A stretch of DNA of 64,000 nucleotides, taken from the NCBI GenBank assembly GCA_024235675.1, contig JACKLZ010000001.1:744001-808000 (forward strand), in the 5' to 3' direction. This document shows, piece by piece, positions 20,107-28,942 of the stretch; the stretch's first letter is position 1; the number at the start of each line of letters is the position of its first letter. Made by a program: the position numbers and the translations under genes. Source of the DNA: Zoogloeaceae bacterium (GTDB taxonomy: Bacteria > Pseudomonadota > Gammaproteobacteria > Burkholderiales > Rhodocyclaceae). Under the pieces are notes generated by a model, which was given only the letters and a program-made list of their open reading frames with translations, was not told the origin of the DNA and searched no databases.

Positions 20107-20936
20107 ATACGCAATCTCAGGGCATCAAAACCCGGCCAGTCAGCCGGAGTCACTGCGCACTTGCGCGCATACCGGCTCCAGCCCTCACCCGCCGCCAGCG
20201 CCGCGATGAAGCCCTCGCGGTCCGTCACCCAGCTGCCGCCCAGCGAACTGACGCCACGCGCAAACAAGGCATCCGGCAGACAACCGGCGCTGGGGCCGAT
20301 CAAGGCGATGCGAGTCGCCTGCTTGCACAGGGTCAGCATACGCTCGAGCGTGTCGTTGAGCAGAATCGTGCTGGTCGACAACACCTTGTTGCAACCGGCC
20401 AGTGCCGACGCATCGGTGGTGACCTCATAGCCCGCTTGCGACCCCGCCAGATCGGCATTCAGCTCCACCACCACCAGGCACGCGCCCGACGCAACGATGC
20501 GATCGGCCAGGGGCCGGAAGAAGCCGATCATGCCAATGCGGTCGCCGGTCTCGGGCAGCAGCCCGCCAATGGAATCCGCGCTGTCGGGCGGCGTGTAGCC
20601 GGCCCGGTCAAGAACATGCCGGGTTATCGCGTTGGCTGCCGCGAAGCCGAGCGTACGCGCGACGCCCACGCCCCCGGCGTAGGCGCGCGCCAGCGTCATC
20701 GCGTCGGCGCCGACCACCCCCAGACCGTCGCGCCCGTCCAGCAACTGGCGCAGCGTATCGTCGAGCAGCACATACGACAGCCCCAGCGCGCCATCGTCGA
20801 GCTCGATGGCGCAGAACTCCCCGTTCTTGCTCCCGGCCGCTTCGAGCGGCGGCAAATGCAGCGCGCGCACGCGTGGCAACGGGTGACGCGCGGCGATCTG
20901 CTCGAGTTGGTTCAGGTAGTCCTTGGCAAAACTCAT
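20103..20936 (-). CDS. DUF364/DUF4213-type (putative heavy-metal chelation) protein
   Basis: 277 residues. The N-terminal part resembles DUF4213 and the C-terminal Rossmann-like part resembles DUF364, a family annotated as putative heavy-metal chelation: GMIGFFRPLADRI, DASALAGCNKVLSTSTILLNDTLERML, ALIGPSAGCLPDALFARGV. The ATG at 20936 overlaps the VWA-protein stop (ATGA), making it the third gene of the RavA-VWA-DUF364 operon. Its coupling to a MoxR/VWA pair suggests a role in metal loading of a target; that is inference. Confidence 0.75.
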   Translation of the reverse strand: MSFAKDYLNQLEQIAARHPLPRVRALHLPPLEAAGSKNGEFCAIELDDGALGLSYVLLDDTLRQLLDGRDGLGVVGADAMTLARAYAGGVGVARTLGFAAANAITRHVLDRAGYTPPDSADSIGGLLPETGDRIGMIGFFRPLADRIVASGACLVVVELNADLAGSQAGYEVTTDASALAGCNKVLSTSTILLNDTLERMLTLCKQATRIALIGPSAGCLPDALFARGVSSLGGSWVTDREGFIAALAAGEGWSRYARKCAVTPADWPGFDALRLRI

Positions 20937-22516
20937 GGGCGCTCCTTTGAAGACGGCGCTCGCGCCGCGTGCTGGCCGGCGCGGACCGCCTGCGAGGCAG
21001 CCCCACCCGACACCGTCGAACGCCGGTTCTCGGGCGTTCTGAGCGCCCCGGGGAAGTATTCGGCGGTAAGACTCTTGCTGTGGACCGGCGAGGCGGCATC
21101 GCTGGGGCCAAAACGCCGCCAGTCGCGCACCCAGAAGATGGCGTCCGACAACTCCAGCAGACCCACCGTCTCCCGATCGCCGATCAGCACGCCTTGCACG
21201 CGCACACCGGTGTGTGCTTTCGCACTGGCCAGTCGCGCGGCCAGCGCCGGCGTCGCACCGAACGCGCCGTCGGTGGCGAGCAGCAGATCGGCCTGCGCCC
21301 ACTGCGCCGTGGCGAGCGCATCGAGGCAGCGCTCGAGCGGACCACCAATATCAGTGCCGCCGCGGAAGGCCTGCCCCAGAAACCGCGTCAGGCGCATCAC
21401 ACCATCCACATCCATGGACAGCTCAGTTTCCAGCACCTCACCGGGTCCGCCAAACGCAAACACCCGGCAGTCGCGCCGCTGAGCGTGGGCGCTGCGGGCC
21501 GCCTCCAGCACCACCGCCTTGGCCACCGCCTCGGCGCCGCCCTGCATGGAGCCGGAGGTGTCGACGCAAATGAGCATCGGCCCCATCTCGGGGCGCGGCG
21601 CTGGCACGGGTGCGGGCATCGGTGAATTCACCGTGCTGGTCTCGTGCACCGTGTCGGACATCCGGTCATCGTCCTCGTAGGTCAGCAAGGCACGCTCCGC
21701 ACGTCGGGCATGCCAGACCAGACGGAGCTTTGGATGCCCGAGCAGGACTGACTCCACCGGCAGCATGCGGCTGATGCGGTCCGAGCGTTGAATACCGCGG
21801 GTCTCGCCGGGCAGATCGGGCACACGCACGCTGCGCGAAAAGCTGCGCAGGGCCTGTGCCGCACGCGGGGTGTCGGTCTGTCGGGCGCTGTCGGTGTCCG
21901 GCGGGTGCCCCGCTTGCGTCCGGCCCAGAGCGCGAATCACCTTGGCGAGTTCAGGCAGCTGTTCAATCAAACGCCGCGCCTGCAAGACGGCCTGCCAACT
22001 GGTGCTGCGCAACAAGCCGGCCAGCAGGTCCCAGCGGTCGTTGTCGGCCAGGTCGGGCACCTGCCCGAACGCCGCCGCCAGCGCGTCCATCACGCCGCAA
22101 CGGTCTCGCCAGTCGGCAGAAAACGCATCGATGGCCATCTGGGCGGCCTCGGGTGCGCTCGCACCGCGATCCTGATAATCGACAATGAGATCCAGATGAA
22201 ACAGCGCGCTCATCAGCACGGTATCGGCCAGCGCCGCTTCGCGCTGGCAGTGACGCGCCAGTTCGAGCTGATCGAAGACCGCGACCAGCGGCGCCGCCAA
22301 CGGCTCACCCGGCCAGCGCCATGCCGGCGCATCGGGCAGCGTGCCCTGCGAGAGACGGACACGTAGATCGTCGAGCGCCGACATGCGGGATTCGAGCTCA
22401 CCCAGCGAATGTGTCATTCCGCCCAGCCACAGACTGCGCGGCAGCGTTTCCAGCGCCGCAAGCTTGTCTTCCAGCGCTGAGAACATCAGCGGCATGACCG
22501 CCTCGGCCGCGGACAT
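20933..22516 (-). CDS. VWA domain protein, ViaA-like
   Basis: 527 residues from the ATG at 22516. The N-terminal 300 residues are helical and similar in plan to ViaA; the C-terminal VWA domain has the MIDAS motif DTSGSMQGG with later TDGAFGA and GGTDIG Thr/Asp ligands intact. Such VWA proteins pair with MoxR-class AAA ATPases. It lies 8 nt after the ATPase gene and overlaps the DUF364-type gene. Confidence 0.85.
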   Translation of the reverse strand: MSAAEAVMPLMFSALEDKLAALETLPRSLWLGGMTHSLGELESRMSALDDLRVRLSQGTLPDAPAWRWPGEPLAAPLVAVFDQLELARHCQREAALADTVLMSALFHLDLIVDYQDRGASAPEAAQMAIDAFSADWRDRCGVMDALAAAFGQVPDLADNDRWDLLAGLLRSTSWQAVLQARRLIEQLPELAKVIRALGRTQAGHPPDTDSARQTDTPRAAQALRSFSRSVRVPDLPGETRGIQRSDRISRMLPVESVLLGHPKLRLVWHARRAERALLTYEDDDRMSDTVHETSTVNSPMPAPVPAPRPEMGPMLICVDTSGSMQGGAEAVAKAVVLEAARSAHAQRRDCRVFAFGGPGEVLETELSMDVDGVMRLTRFLGQAFRGGTDIGGPLERCLDALATAQWAQADLLLATDGAFGATPALAARLASAKAHTGVRVQGVLIGDRETVGLLELSDAIFWVRDWRRFGPSDAASPVHSKSLTAEYFPGALRTPENRRSTVSGGAASQAVRAGQHAARAPSSKERP

Positions 22517-22524
22517 CAAAAACC

Positions 22525-23931
22525 TCAATCGTCCCAGGCGTCGTGAACGACGGGGTCGGGGACTCGCCCTTGTCCGTCGGCCAGTCGCGGCAGCGCCTCG
22601 AAACCGGCCCGCGCCGTCATGGCGCGCTCGCCAAGCGCGGCGATCGCCTGCACGGTGCCGCCAAGACACTGTCGGGCCGCGTCCGCGAAGGCTGGGTCCA
22701 TCCACAAGCTGGCGCCTGCGTACTGCGCAAGATCCTCGGTCTGAGCCTGCACTTCGGCCCGATAGCGCTCGATGCGCGCAATCAGTGCATCGACCTGCCG
22801 GGTGCGTGCGTCGATATGCGCATCGCCGTAGCGGCGTTTGCGCTGGTAGGTCATCCGCAACGCCCCTGCCCCGCCTTTGGCGTCACCCACCTCATGCGCC
22901 AGATCGCCGGCCGAGAAGCGCAGCCGTCCATCGGCGTCATAGTCGAGATCATTGGCCTTGAGCTCGGCCGCCAACTGCGCCTCGAAGGCCTCGACCACGC
23001 GCGTCAGCCTCGGCGGCGAGATCGCCGCCTGAATCCCCAGGCGTTCAAGCAACCAAGCCTCGATCTGCTGCTGCGTGTCACGATCGGCCCCGAGACACGG
23101 CGGCAGCATCGACAGATCCCACATCGATACGTCACGCCGCGCTTCCGTCGCCGCCGCGGTCTTGAGCACGTACACCACTTTGACCCAGCGCCGATCCGAC
23201 ACGCTCACCGCCATGGCATCCAGCGCGTCACGAAGCTGGGCCAGAAATGTAACCACCGCCTCGGGGACGCGCACCTGCCTGGCGGCCGCAGCCAGCGACG
23301 CGAGATCCTCGCACGACAAGCGCTCGGCGAACGGTGCCATCTCGGTATTGGCCGGCGCGGCGAGCAACTGGGCAAACCGCCCCGCACTGACCGGTTCAAC
23401 CGGCAAGCGCATCAGGAAGCGATCAAAAAAAGCCTCAGCCACCTCATCGTCCGGCACCACGTTGGTGGCACCGACCACCGATACCAGCGGGCAACGAATC
23501 CGGCCGGCGCCATTGTCAAACTCGCGCTCGTTCAGGAGCGTCAGCAAGGCGTTGAGGATGGCACTGTTGGCCTTGAACACTTCGTCGATGAACGCAATGC
23601 TGGCGTCGGGCAAAAAGCCGGCAACATGCCGCTCGTAGCGATCCTGCTCCAGGGCGCTGATCGACAAGGGACCGAACAACTCTTCAGGCACTGAAAACCG
23701 GGTGAGCAAGCGTTCAAAGTAGCGGCCGTCCGAAAACGCCAGGTGCAAGCGACGGGCCAGCGCACTTTTGGCCGTGCCCGGTGGGCCGATCAGTAAGGAA
23801 TGCTCACCGGCGAGCGCGGCCAGCAAAATGCGCCGCGCCAGCGCGTCGCGCTCGACCAGGCCGTCGGAGAGCTGGCTGAGAATGCCTTGCACGCGCAAGG
23901 TCAATTGAGAAGGCGTGGGCGCGGAGGTCAT
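22525..23931 (-). CDS. MoxR-class AAA ATPase, RavA-like
   Basis: 468 residues from the ATG at 23931. Walker A GPPGTAKSALARR, Walker B AFIDEVFKAN, sensor 1 VVGATNVVPDD, and arginine-finger/lid segments of the RavA branch are visible; the C-terminal 150 residues are helical as in RavA. The longer upstream frame would cross tRNA genes and is not used. First gene of the operon with the VWA and DUF364-type genes. Probably a chaperone-like assembly factor for a metal or Fe-S enzyme, as for RavA-ViaA. Confidence 0.88.
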   Translation of the reverse strand: MTSAPTPSQLTLRVQGILSQLSDGLVERDALARRILLAALAGEHSLLIGPPGTAKSALARRLHLAFSDGRYFERLLTRFSVPEELFGPLSISALEQDRYERHVAGFLPDASIAFIDEVFKANSAILNALLTLLNEREFDNGAGRIRCPLVSVVGATNVVPDDEVAEAFFDRFLMRLPVEPVSAGRFAQLLAAPANTEMAPFAERLSCEDLASLAAAARQVRVPEAVVTFLAQLRDALDAMAVSVSDRRWVKVVYVLKTAAATEARRDVSMWDLSMLPPCLGADRDTQQQIEAWLLERLGIQAAISPPRLTRVVEAFEAQLAAELKANDLDYDADGRLRFSAGDLAHEVGDAKGGAGALRMTYQRKRRYGDAHIDARTRQVDALIARIERYRAEVQAQTEDLAQYAGASLWMDPAFADAARQCLGGTVQAIAALGERAMTARAGFEALPRLADGQGRVPDPVVHDAWDD

Positions 23932-24010
23932 GCGCCGATGATAAACACCGGACCGTCTTTCTGTCTTGACGCATGGCAACCAGAAAAACACCGTCCGCCG
24001 GACAACAAAG

Positions 24011-24040
24011 AAAAAGGCCCCCGCATTCGCGGAGGCCTTT
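24011..24040 (-). terminator. Intrinsic terminator of the tRNA operon
   Basis: Minus-strand stem AAAGGCCTCCGC / GCGGGGGCCTTT (with one G-T pair) and a GAAT loop, followed by T residues; it begins 8 nt after the CCA end of tRNA-His. Confidence 0.88.
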
Positions 24041-24047
24041 CTGTTTT

Positions 24048-24124
24048 TGGGGCGACATACCGGTTTCGAACCGGTGACCCTTGGAATCACAATCCAATGC
24101 TCTACCAACTGAGCTAATGCCGCC
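24048..24124 (-). tRNA. tRNA-His (GTG)
   Basis: 77 nt cloverleaf with anticodon GTG in the loop TTGTGAT, the extra G(-1) opposite C73 that marks tRNA-His, a 7-bp acceptor stem (G4-T69 wobble), and an encoded CCA. Last of the three-tRNA cluster. Confidence 0.97.
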
Positions 24125-24163
24125 ACTTTCTGTCACCGATGCTTTCGCATCGGTTGAATAACC

Positions 24164-24240
24164 TGGTCTGCCCGGCAGGGATCGAACCTGCAACCCCCGG
24201 CTTAGAAGGCCGGTGCTCTATCCAATTGAGCTACGGGCAG
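24164..24240 (-). tRNA. tRNA-Arg (TCT)
   Basis: 77 nt with anticodon TCT in loop CTTCTAA, acceptor stem CTGCCCG/CGGGCAG, discriminator A and encoded CCA. Middle member of the Pro-Arg-His cluster. Confidence 0.97.
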
Positions 24241-24265
24241 AGTCGCCGGGCAATCGGGGTGAGCC

Positions 24266-24342
24266 TGGTCGGGGTGGAGGGATTCGAACCCCCGACATCT
24301 TGCTCCCAAAGCAAGCGCGCTACCGGACTGCGCTACACCCCG
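24266..24342 (-). tRNA. tRNA-Pro (TGG)
   Basis: 77 nt with anticodon TGG in loop TTTGGGA, acceptor CGGGGTG/CACCCCG, discriminator A and encoded CCA. First in the cluster, 11 nt after its promoter -10. Confidence 0.97.
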
Positions 24343-24353
24343 AGAAGGCGCGA

Positions 24354-24382
24354 ATATTACACAGACTCTGGAAAGCCGTCAA
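24354..24382 (-). promoter_or_regulatory. Promoter of the tRNA-Pro/Arg/His operon
   Basis: Minus strand -35 TTGACG (24377-24382), 17-nt spacer, -10 TAATAT (24354-24359), followed by a GC-rich stretch (CGCGCC). The GC-rich discriminator is the hallmark of promoters repressed by ppGpp/DksA; the dksA gene is divergent. Confidence 0.8.
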
Positions 24383-24424
24383 ACACATTTTTACGCCCCG
24401 TTTTCTTCAGTAAACGCGCATCAC

Positions 24425-24453
24425 TTGCGGCCCCTGCTGCTTTCTGCTATTAA
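24425..24453 (+). promoter_or_regulatory. Promoter of dksA
   Basis: -35 TTGCGG (24425-24430), 17-nt spacer, -10 TATTAA (24448-24453), about 32 nt before the dksA start codon. Confidence 0.6.
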
Positions 24454-24484
24454 ATCGCCTTCACACATCCACGAGTACGACGGC

Positions 24485-24910
24485 ATGGCTGACGACACAC
24501 TGCACAAACAGTTCCCGCCTTATGTTTCCACCAAAGGTGAAGAATATATGAGCGAGAAACAGCAGGCGCATTTCCGCGAAATCCTCAGTAGTGTGAAATC
24601 CGAACTGATGGACGATATCGAGCGGACCGTTCACACCATGCAGGACGAAGCGACGGTGTTCGCTGACCCCAATGACCGCGCCAGCCAGGAGTCCGACATC
24701 GCGCTGGAACTGCGCAACCGGGACCGCGAGCGCAAGCTCATCAAAAAGATCGACGAGGCCCTGGGCCGCATCGAATCCGGCGAATACGGCTACTGCGACA
24801 GCTGCGGCGTGGAAATCGGCCTGAAGCGCCTGGAAGCGCGTCCGACGGCCACCATGTGCATCGACTGCAAGACCCTTGAGGAAATGCGCGAGCGCCAAGT
24901 GGCCAAATAA
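24485..24910 (+). CDS. dksA: RNA polymerase-binding transcription factor DksA
   Basis: 141 residues. Coiled-coil domain with the tip DPNDRAS (the two conserved Asp and the Ala/Ser of the E. coli DxxDxA tip), then ELRNRDRERKLIKKI, and the zinc finger CDSCG...CIDC. Binds the RNA polymerase secondary channel and amplifies ppGpp effects. The ATG at 24485 keeps the usual N-terminal helix ending in EEYM; an internal ATG at 24548 would lose it. Confidence 0.95.
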   Translation: MADDTLHKQFPPYVSTKGEEYMSEKQQAHFREILSSVKSELMDDIERTVHTMQDEATVFADPNDRASQESDIALELRNRDRERKLIKKIDEALGRIESGEYGYCDSCGVEIGLKRLEARPTATMCIDCKTLEEMRERQVAK

Positions 24911-24952
24911 GCCCTCCGGGCTTTACTCGCGCCGCCGTTCAAGCGGCAGCAG

Positions 24953-24985
24953 ATAAAAAAAGAGGCACCCGCAGGTGCCTCTTTT
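24953..24985. terminator. Bidirectional terminator between dksA and pnp
   Basis: Stem AGAGGCACC / GGTGCCTCT with a CGCA loop, T run on the plus side and a longer A run (T on the minus strand) on the other, placed between the convergent stops of dksA and pnp. Confidence 0.92.
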
Positions 24986-25001
24986 CATGTCCGGCCGTCG
25001 A

Positions 25002-27101
25002 TTACTCGGCGGTTTCGTTCTGGACAGCCTTCATGCTCAAACGGATACGACCGCGGTCATCCGTCTCCAGCACTTTGACTTTCACCACGTCGCCTTCGTT
25101 GACGTAGTCGGTGACCTTCTCGACCCGCTCGTTGGCGATCTGCGACACGTGCAGCAGGCCGTCGCGACCCGGCAGCACGTTCACAATGGCACCGAAGTCC
25201 AGAATGCGCACCACGGCGCCTTCATAGACCTTGCCGACTTCGACTTCCACCGTGATGGCTTCGATCTTGGCCTGAGCAGCCTTCGCGCCTTCGACGCTGA
25301 CCGACGAGATGGTGATGTTGCCGTCGTCCTGAATCTCGATGACCGTGCCGGTCTCTTCCTGCAGCGCGCGAATCACCGAACCGCCCTTGCCGATCACGTC
25401 GCGGATTTTTTCCGGATTGATCTTCATGGTGATCATGCGCGGCGCGAATTCAGACACTTCACCGCGGTGCGAATCAAGCGACTGCTTCATCAGGTTCAGG
25501 ATGTGGTCCCGGCCTTCTTTGGCCTGAGCCAGCGCCACCTGCATGATTTCCTTGGTGATGCCCTGGATCTTGATGTCCATCTGCAGCGCCGTCACGCCGT
25601 TCTCGGTACCGGCAACCTTGAAGTCCATGTCGCCGAGGTGATCTTCATCACCGAGAATGTCGGTCAGCACGGCAAAGCGATTGCCATCCTTGATCAGGCC
25701 CATGGCGATACCCGCCACGTGATCGCTCAGCGGCACGCCGGCGTCCATCATCGCCAGCGAACCACCGCACACCGACGCCATCGAGCTGGAGCCGTTGGAT
25801 TCGGTGATTTCGGACACCACACGCACGGTGTAGGCGAAGTCTTCAGCCGTCGGCAGCACGGCCGCGAGTGCACGCTTGGCCAGACGACCGTGGCCGATTT
25901 CGCGGCGCTTCGGCGTACCGACGCGACCGGTTTCGCCCGTGGCGAAGGGCGGGAAGTTGTAGTGCAGCAAGAAGCGGTCGCGATACTCACCCGCCAGCGC
26001 ATCGATGATCTGCTCGTCACGGCTGGTACCCAGCGTGGCGACGACCAGCGCCTGCGTTTCACCGCGGGTGAACAGCGCCGAACCGTGGGCACGCGGCAGC
26101 ACGCCGGTGCGAATGTCGATCGGGCGAACGGTGCGGGTGTCGCGACCATCGATACGCGGTGCGCCACTCAGGATGCGGCCGCGAACCACGGAGGCTTCCA
26201 TGTTGTGCAGCAGGTCTTTGACTTCGTTTTCGGTCGGAGCATCTTCGCTGCCATCGCACACCAGCGCGATCGCCTTCTTGCGAACGTCGTTGATCTGAGC
26301 CGTACGTGCCTGCTTGTCAGTCACGTTGAATGCGGCGTCGATGTCGGCCTGAACAGCCTCGTTCAGGCGCGCAATCAGAGCCTCATTGGCGGGCGGTGCC
26401 TGCCAGTCCCAAGCGGGTTTGCCAGCGACTTCAACCAGCTCGTTGATGGCATTGACGGCGGCAGCCAACTGCTCATGACCGAAGACCACGGCGCCGAGCA
26501 TGACTTCTTCGGACAGCTGCTGGGCTTCGGATTCAACCATCAGCACGGCCGCTTGCGTACCGGCAACCACGAGATTCAGCTTGCTTTCGGCGAGCTGGGT
26601 CGCGGTCGGGTTCAGGATGTACTGGCCGTCGATGTAACCGACACGGCATGCGCCGATCGGGCCATTGAACGGCACACCGGAAATCGCCAGTGCGGCGGAC
26701 GCGCCGATCATCGCCGGGATGTCCGGATCGATTTCCGGGTTCAAGGACAGAACGGTCAGGATGACCTGGACTTCGTTGTAGAAGCCTTCCGGGAACAGCG
26801 GCCGGATCGGACGATCGACCAGACGGCAGGTCAGGATCTCTTTCTCGGAGGGGCGACCCTCACGCTTGAAAAAGCCACCGGGGATCTTGCCGGCGGAATA
26901 GGTCTTTTCCTGGTAATCGACGGTCAGCGGGAAAAAGTCCTGACCGGGACGAGCCGATTTGGCGGCAACAACGGTGGCGAGCACCACGGTGTCGTCGATA
27001 TTGACGATGACCGCACCACCAGCTTGACGAGCGACTTCGCCCGTTTCGAGCGTGACGGTATGAGCACCGTACGCGAAGGATTTCTTGATTGCGTTAGGCA
27101 A
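25002..27101 (-). CDS. pnp: Polyribonucleotide nucleotidyltransferase (PNPase)
   Basis: 699 residues; phosphorolytic 3'-5' exoribonuclease of the degradosome. Two RNase PH domains (FFPLTVDYQEKTY, SSSMASVCGGSLAMMDAGVPL), then KH (GKGGSVIRALQEETG) and S1 (GKVYEGAVVRILDFGAIVNVLPGRDGLLHVSQI) domains in the usual order and length. It follows rpsO, the classical rpsO-pnp arrangement. AGGAAAG is near the ATG. Confidence 0.98.
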   Translation of the reverse strand: MPNAIKKSFAYGAHTVTLETGEVARQAGGAVIVNIDDTVVLATVVAAKSARPGQDFFPLTVDYQEKTYSAGKIPGGFFKREGRPSEKEILTCRLVDRPIRPLFPEGFYNEVQVILTVLSLNPEIDPDIPAMIGASAALAISGVPFNGPIGACRVGYIDGQYILNPTATQLAESKLNLVVAGTQAAVLMVESEAQQLSEEVMLGAVVFGHEQLAAAVNAINELVEVAGKPAWDWQAPPANEALIARLNEAVQADIDAAFNVTDKQARTAQINDVRKKAIALVCDGSEDAPTENEVKDLLHNMEASVVRGRILSGAPRIDGRDTRTVRPIDIRTGVLPRAHGSALFTRGETQALVVATLGTSRDEQIIDALAGEYRDRFLLHYNFPPFATGETGRVGTPKRREIGHGRLAKRALAAVLPTAEDFAYTVRVVSEITESNGSSSMASVCGGSLAMMDAGVPLSDHVAGIAMGLIKDGNRFAVLTDILGDEDHLGDMDFKVAGTENGVTALQMDIKIQGITKEIMQVALAQAKEGRDHILNLMKQSLDSHRGEVSEFAPRMITMKINPEKIRDVIGKGGSVIRALQEETGTVIEIQDDGNITISSVSVEGAKAAQAKIEAITVEVEVGKVYEGAVVRILDFGAIVNVLPGRDGLLHVSQIANERVEKVTDYVNEGDVVKVKVLETDDRGRIRLSMKAVQNETAE

Positions 27102-27182
27102 GGCACTTTCCTTTCAAATTAGGCAGCAGGCGACAACTGCCGGGTTTCTTTGCGCTTTGAGTGAAATCGGGGAAACAATGAC

Positions 27183-27218
27183 AAAAGCCGGCGCGGCCGC
27201 AAGGCTCACACCGGCTTT
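27183..27218 (-). terminator. Hairpin between rpsO and pnp
   Basis: Minus-strand stem AAAGCCGG / CCGGCTTT closing a 20-nt inner segment that is itself GC-rich, followed by TTG. It matches the position of the partial rpsO terminator/processing hairpin upstream of pnp in other bacteria. Confidence 0.6.
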
Positions 27219-27268
27219 CAATGCGGCTGGCAGACGCTGCTGACGCAGTCGCCATGGGCACCATCCGC

Positions 27269-27538
27269 TTACTTACGCAGACCGAGGCGCTCAATCAGAG
27301 CACGGTATGCATCGGCATTCGTGCGCTTCAGGTAATCAAGCAGCTTACGACGCAAGCTCACCATCTTGAGCAGACCGCGGCGGGAGTGATGATCCTTGGC
27401 GTTGGCCTTGAAGTGACCGGTCAGGCCATTGATGCGGGCAGTCAGCAGTGCCACCTGAACTTCAGGAGACCCCGTATCGCCCGGTGCGCGCTGGAAATCA
27501 CCAACAATCTGCGCTGTCTGTGCTGTATCGAGAGCCAT
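27269..27538 (-). CDS. rpsO: 30S ribosomal protein S15
   Basis: 89 residues, the family length, with GDTGSPEVQVALLTARI, LTGHFKANAKDHHSRRGLL and the C-terminal LLDYLKRTNADAY. Binds 16S rRNA early in 30S assembly. It has its own strong promoter and precedes pnp. Confidence 0.98.
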   Translation of the reverse strand: MALDTAQTAQIVGDFQRAPGDTGSPEVQVALLTARINGLTGHFKANAKDHHSRRGLLKMVSLRRKLLDYLKRTNADAYRALIERLGLRK

Positions 27539-27583
27539 GTAACGTTACTCTTTGGTTGAATTCTGGTTTTCGGAAAAGCGGGG

Positions 27584-27612
27584 ATTATAACGACGCCCCA
27601 CCCTAAGTTCAA
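27584..27612 (-). promoter_or_regulatory. Promoter of rpsO-pnp
   Basis: -35 TTGAAC (27607-27612), 17-nt spacer, perfect -10 TATAAT (27584-27589), about 45 nt before the rpsO start codon on the minus strand. Confidence 0.82.
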
Positions 27613-27648
27613 GTTTCTACGACGGTTTTGATCGTCGAAGATACACGA

Positions 27649-28557
27649 TCACGCCGTGACGACCAAGCGCCGCGACGATAGAACACCGCCTTCATCGACC
27701 TCACCGAGGCCCAGAAAGCGTGCTGATTGATAGACCCGGTAAGCCCCCGCCGCACGGTGTTCCAGTGCAACGGTCTGCCCATGACAAAGCTGACCCGCCT
27801 GCGCCTCATCCAGGGGCAAACACGGAAGCTCACCGATCAGGCAGTCAATTGGCTTCAGCATCGCACGGGCGGATTCGACATCTTCCCCCTCAACGACAGC
27901 CAGCGGCACCGCATTTTCGATGACAAACGCACCAATCGACGTTCGCCGCAGGGCGGTCAAATGCGCGCCACACCCGAGGCGGGCCCCGATATCTTCGGCC
28001 AAAGTACGGATATATGTCCCTTTGCTGCAACGCACACGCATCACAAACGCATCGGGTGCAAGCGGCTCACAATCGAGTGTATGAATTACGATACGCCGAC
28101 GCTTCCGCTCGATATCAATACCCTCGCGCGCATAGGCATATAGCGGCTTGCCGGCATGCTTGAGCGCCGAAAACATCGGTGGCAACTGCTCCATCTCGCC
28201 AATGAATGCCATCGCCGCCGCACGGATCTCCTCGGCGCTGAACACGGCATCCTTGCATTCGATGACCTCGCCTTCGGCATCGCCCGTCGACGTTGTTACG
28301 CCGAGCTTGACGGTCGCTTCGTAGCCTTTGTCTGCATCGAGCAAGGCTTGCGAGAACTTTGTCGACTCGCCAAAGGCCAGTGGCAGCAAGCCGGTCGCCA
28401 TCGGGTCCAGCGTGCCGGTATGCCCGGCTTTTGCAGCACCCAGCGCGTTTCTGGCGCGCTGCAATGCTGCGTTGGAACTGATGCCCTGCGGCTTGTCCAG
28501 TAACAACACCCCATCGACCGGATCGCGCCGACGGGGTGGACGTTCAGTCTTCTTCAT
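27649..28557 (-). CDS. truB: tRNA pseudouridine-55 synthase TruB
   Basis: 302 residues; makes Psi55 in the T-loop of tRNA. Motifs GVLLLDKPQGISSN, GHTGTLDPMATGLLP (catalytic Asp in TLDP) and the YIRTLAEDIG segment are present, with a C-terminal PUA-like region. Its start overlaps the rbfA end by 14 nt; this is the classical infB-rbfA-truB order. Confidence 0.97.
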   Translation of the reverse strand: MKKTERPPRRRDPVDGVLLLDKPQGISSNAALQRARNALGAAKAGHTGTLDPMATGLLPLAFGESTKFSQALLDADKGYEATVKLGVTTSTGDAEGEVIECKDAVFSAEEIRAAAMAFIGEMEQLPPMFSALKHAGKPLYAYAREGIDIERKRRRIVIHTLDCEPLAPDAFVMRVRCSKGTYIRTLAEDIGARLGCGAHLTALRRTSIGAFVIENAVPLAVVEGEDVESARAMLKPIDCLIGELPCLPLDEAQAGQLCHGQTVALEHRAAGAYRVYQSARFLGLGEVDEGGVLSSRRLVVTA

Positions 28558-28930
28558 CCGAGGACTTGGATCGCGCTTCGTCTTCGTGCACCGCTTTGTC
28601 GATCAAGGCCGACAACTGCGCGCCACGCTCAACGGAAGCGTCATAAATAAAATGCAACTCGGGCGAGGAGTGAATGCGGATCCGGCGCGCAAGCTCGCGA
28701 CGCAGGAAGCCCGACGCACGGCGCAAGCCGGCGAGGATTTCATCCACGCCCTCAGAGCCGGTCATCGACGTAAAGTAGACCTTGGCGTGCGCAAAATCCG
28801 GCGTCACATGCACCTCGGTCAGGGAAATGAAACCGATCCGCGGATCTTTCACTTCCATGCGCAGCAACTCGGCCAGCTCGCGACGCATCTGCTCGCCGAC
28901 CCGCATTGCCCGTGAATAATCCTTCGCCAT
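28544..28930 (-). CDS. rbfA: Ribosome-binding factor A
   Basis: 128 residues with the KH-type fold: SRAMRVGEQMRRELAELL at the start, DPRIGFISLTEV, and IHSSPELHFIYDAS. A 30S maturation factor needed for 16S 5'-end processing and cold growth. It lies 12 nt after infB and overlaps truB. The last residues are acidic. Confidence 0.97.
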   Translation of the reverse strand: MAKDYSRAMRVGEQMRRELAELLRMEVKDPRIGFISLTEVHVTPDFAHAKVYFTSMTGSEGVDEILAGLRRASGFLRRELARRIRIHSSPELHFIYDASVERGAQLSALIDKAVHEDEARSKSSDEED

Positions 28931-28942
28931 CAGAACTCCGGA

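Noticed and set aside
24975..27122. 715-codon plus-strand frame opposite pnp
   Set aside because: Antisense shadow of pnp, starting inside the bidirectional terminator.
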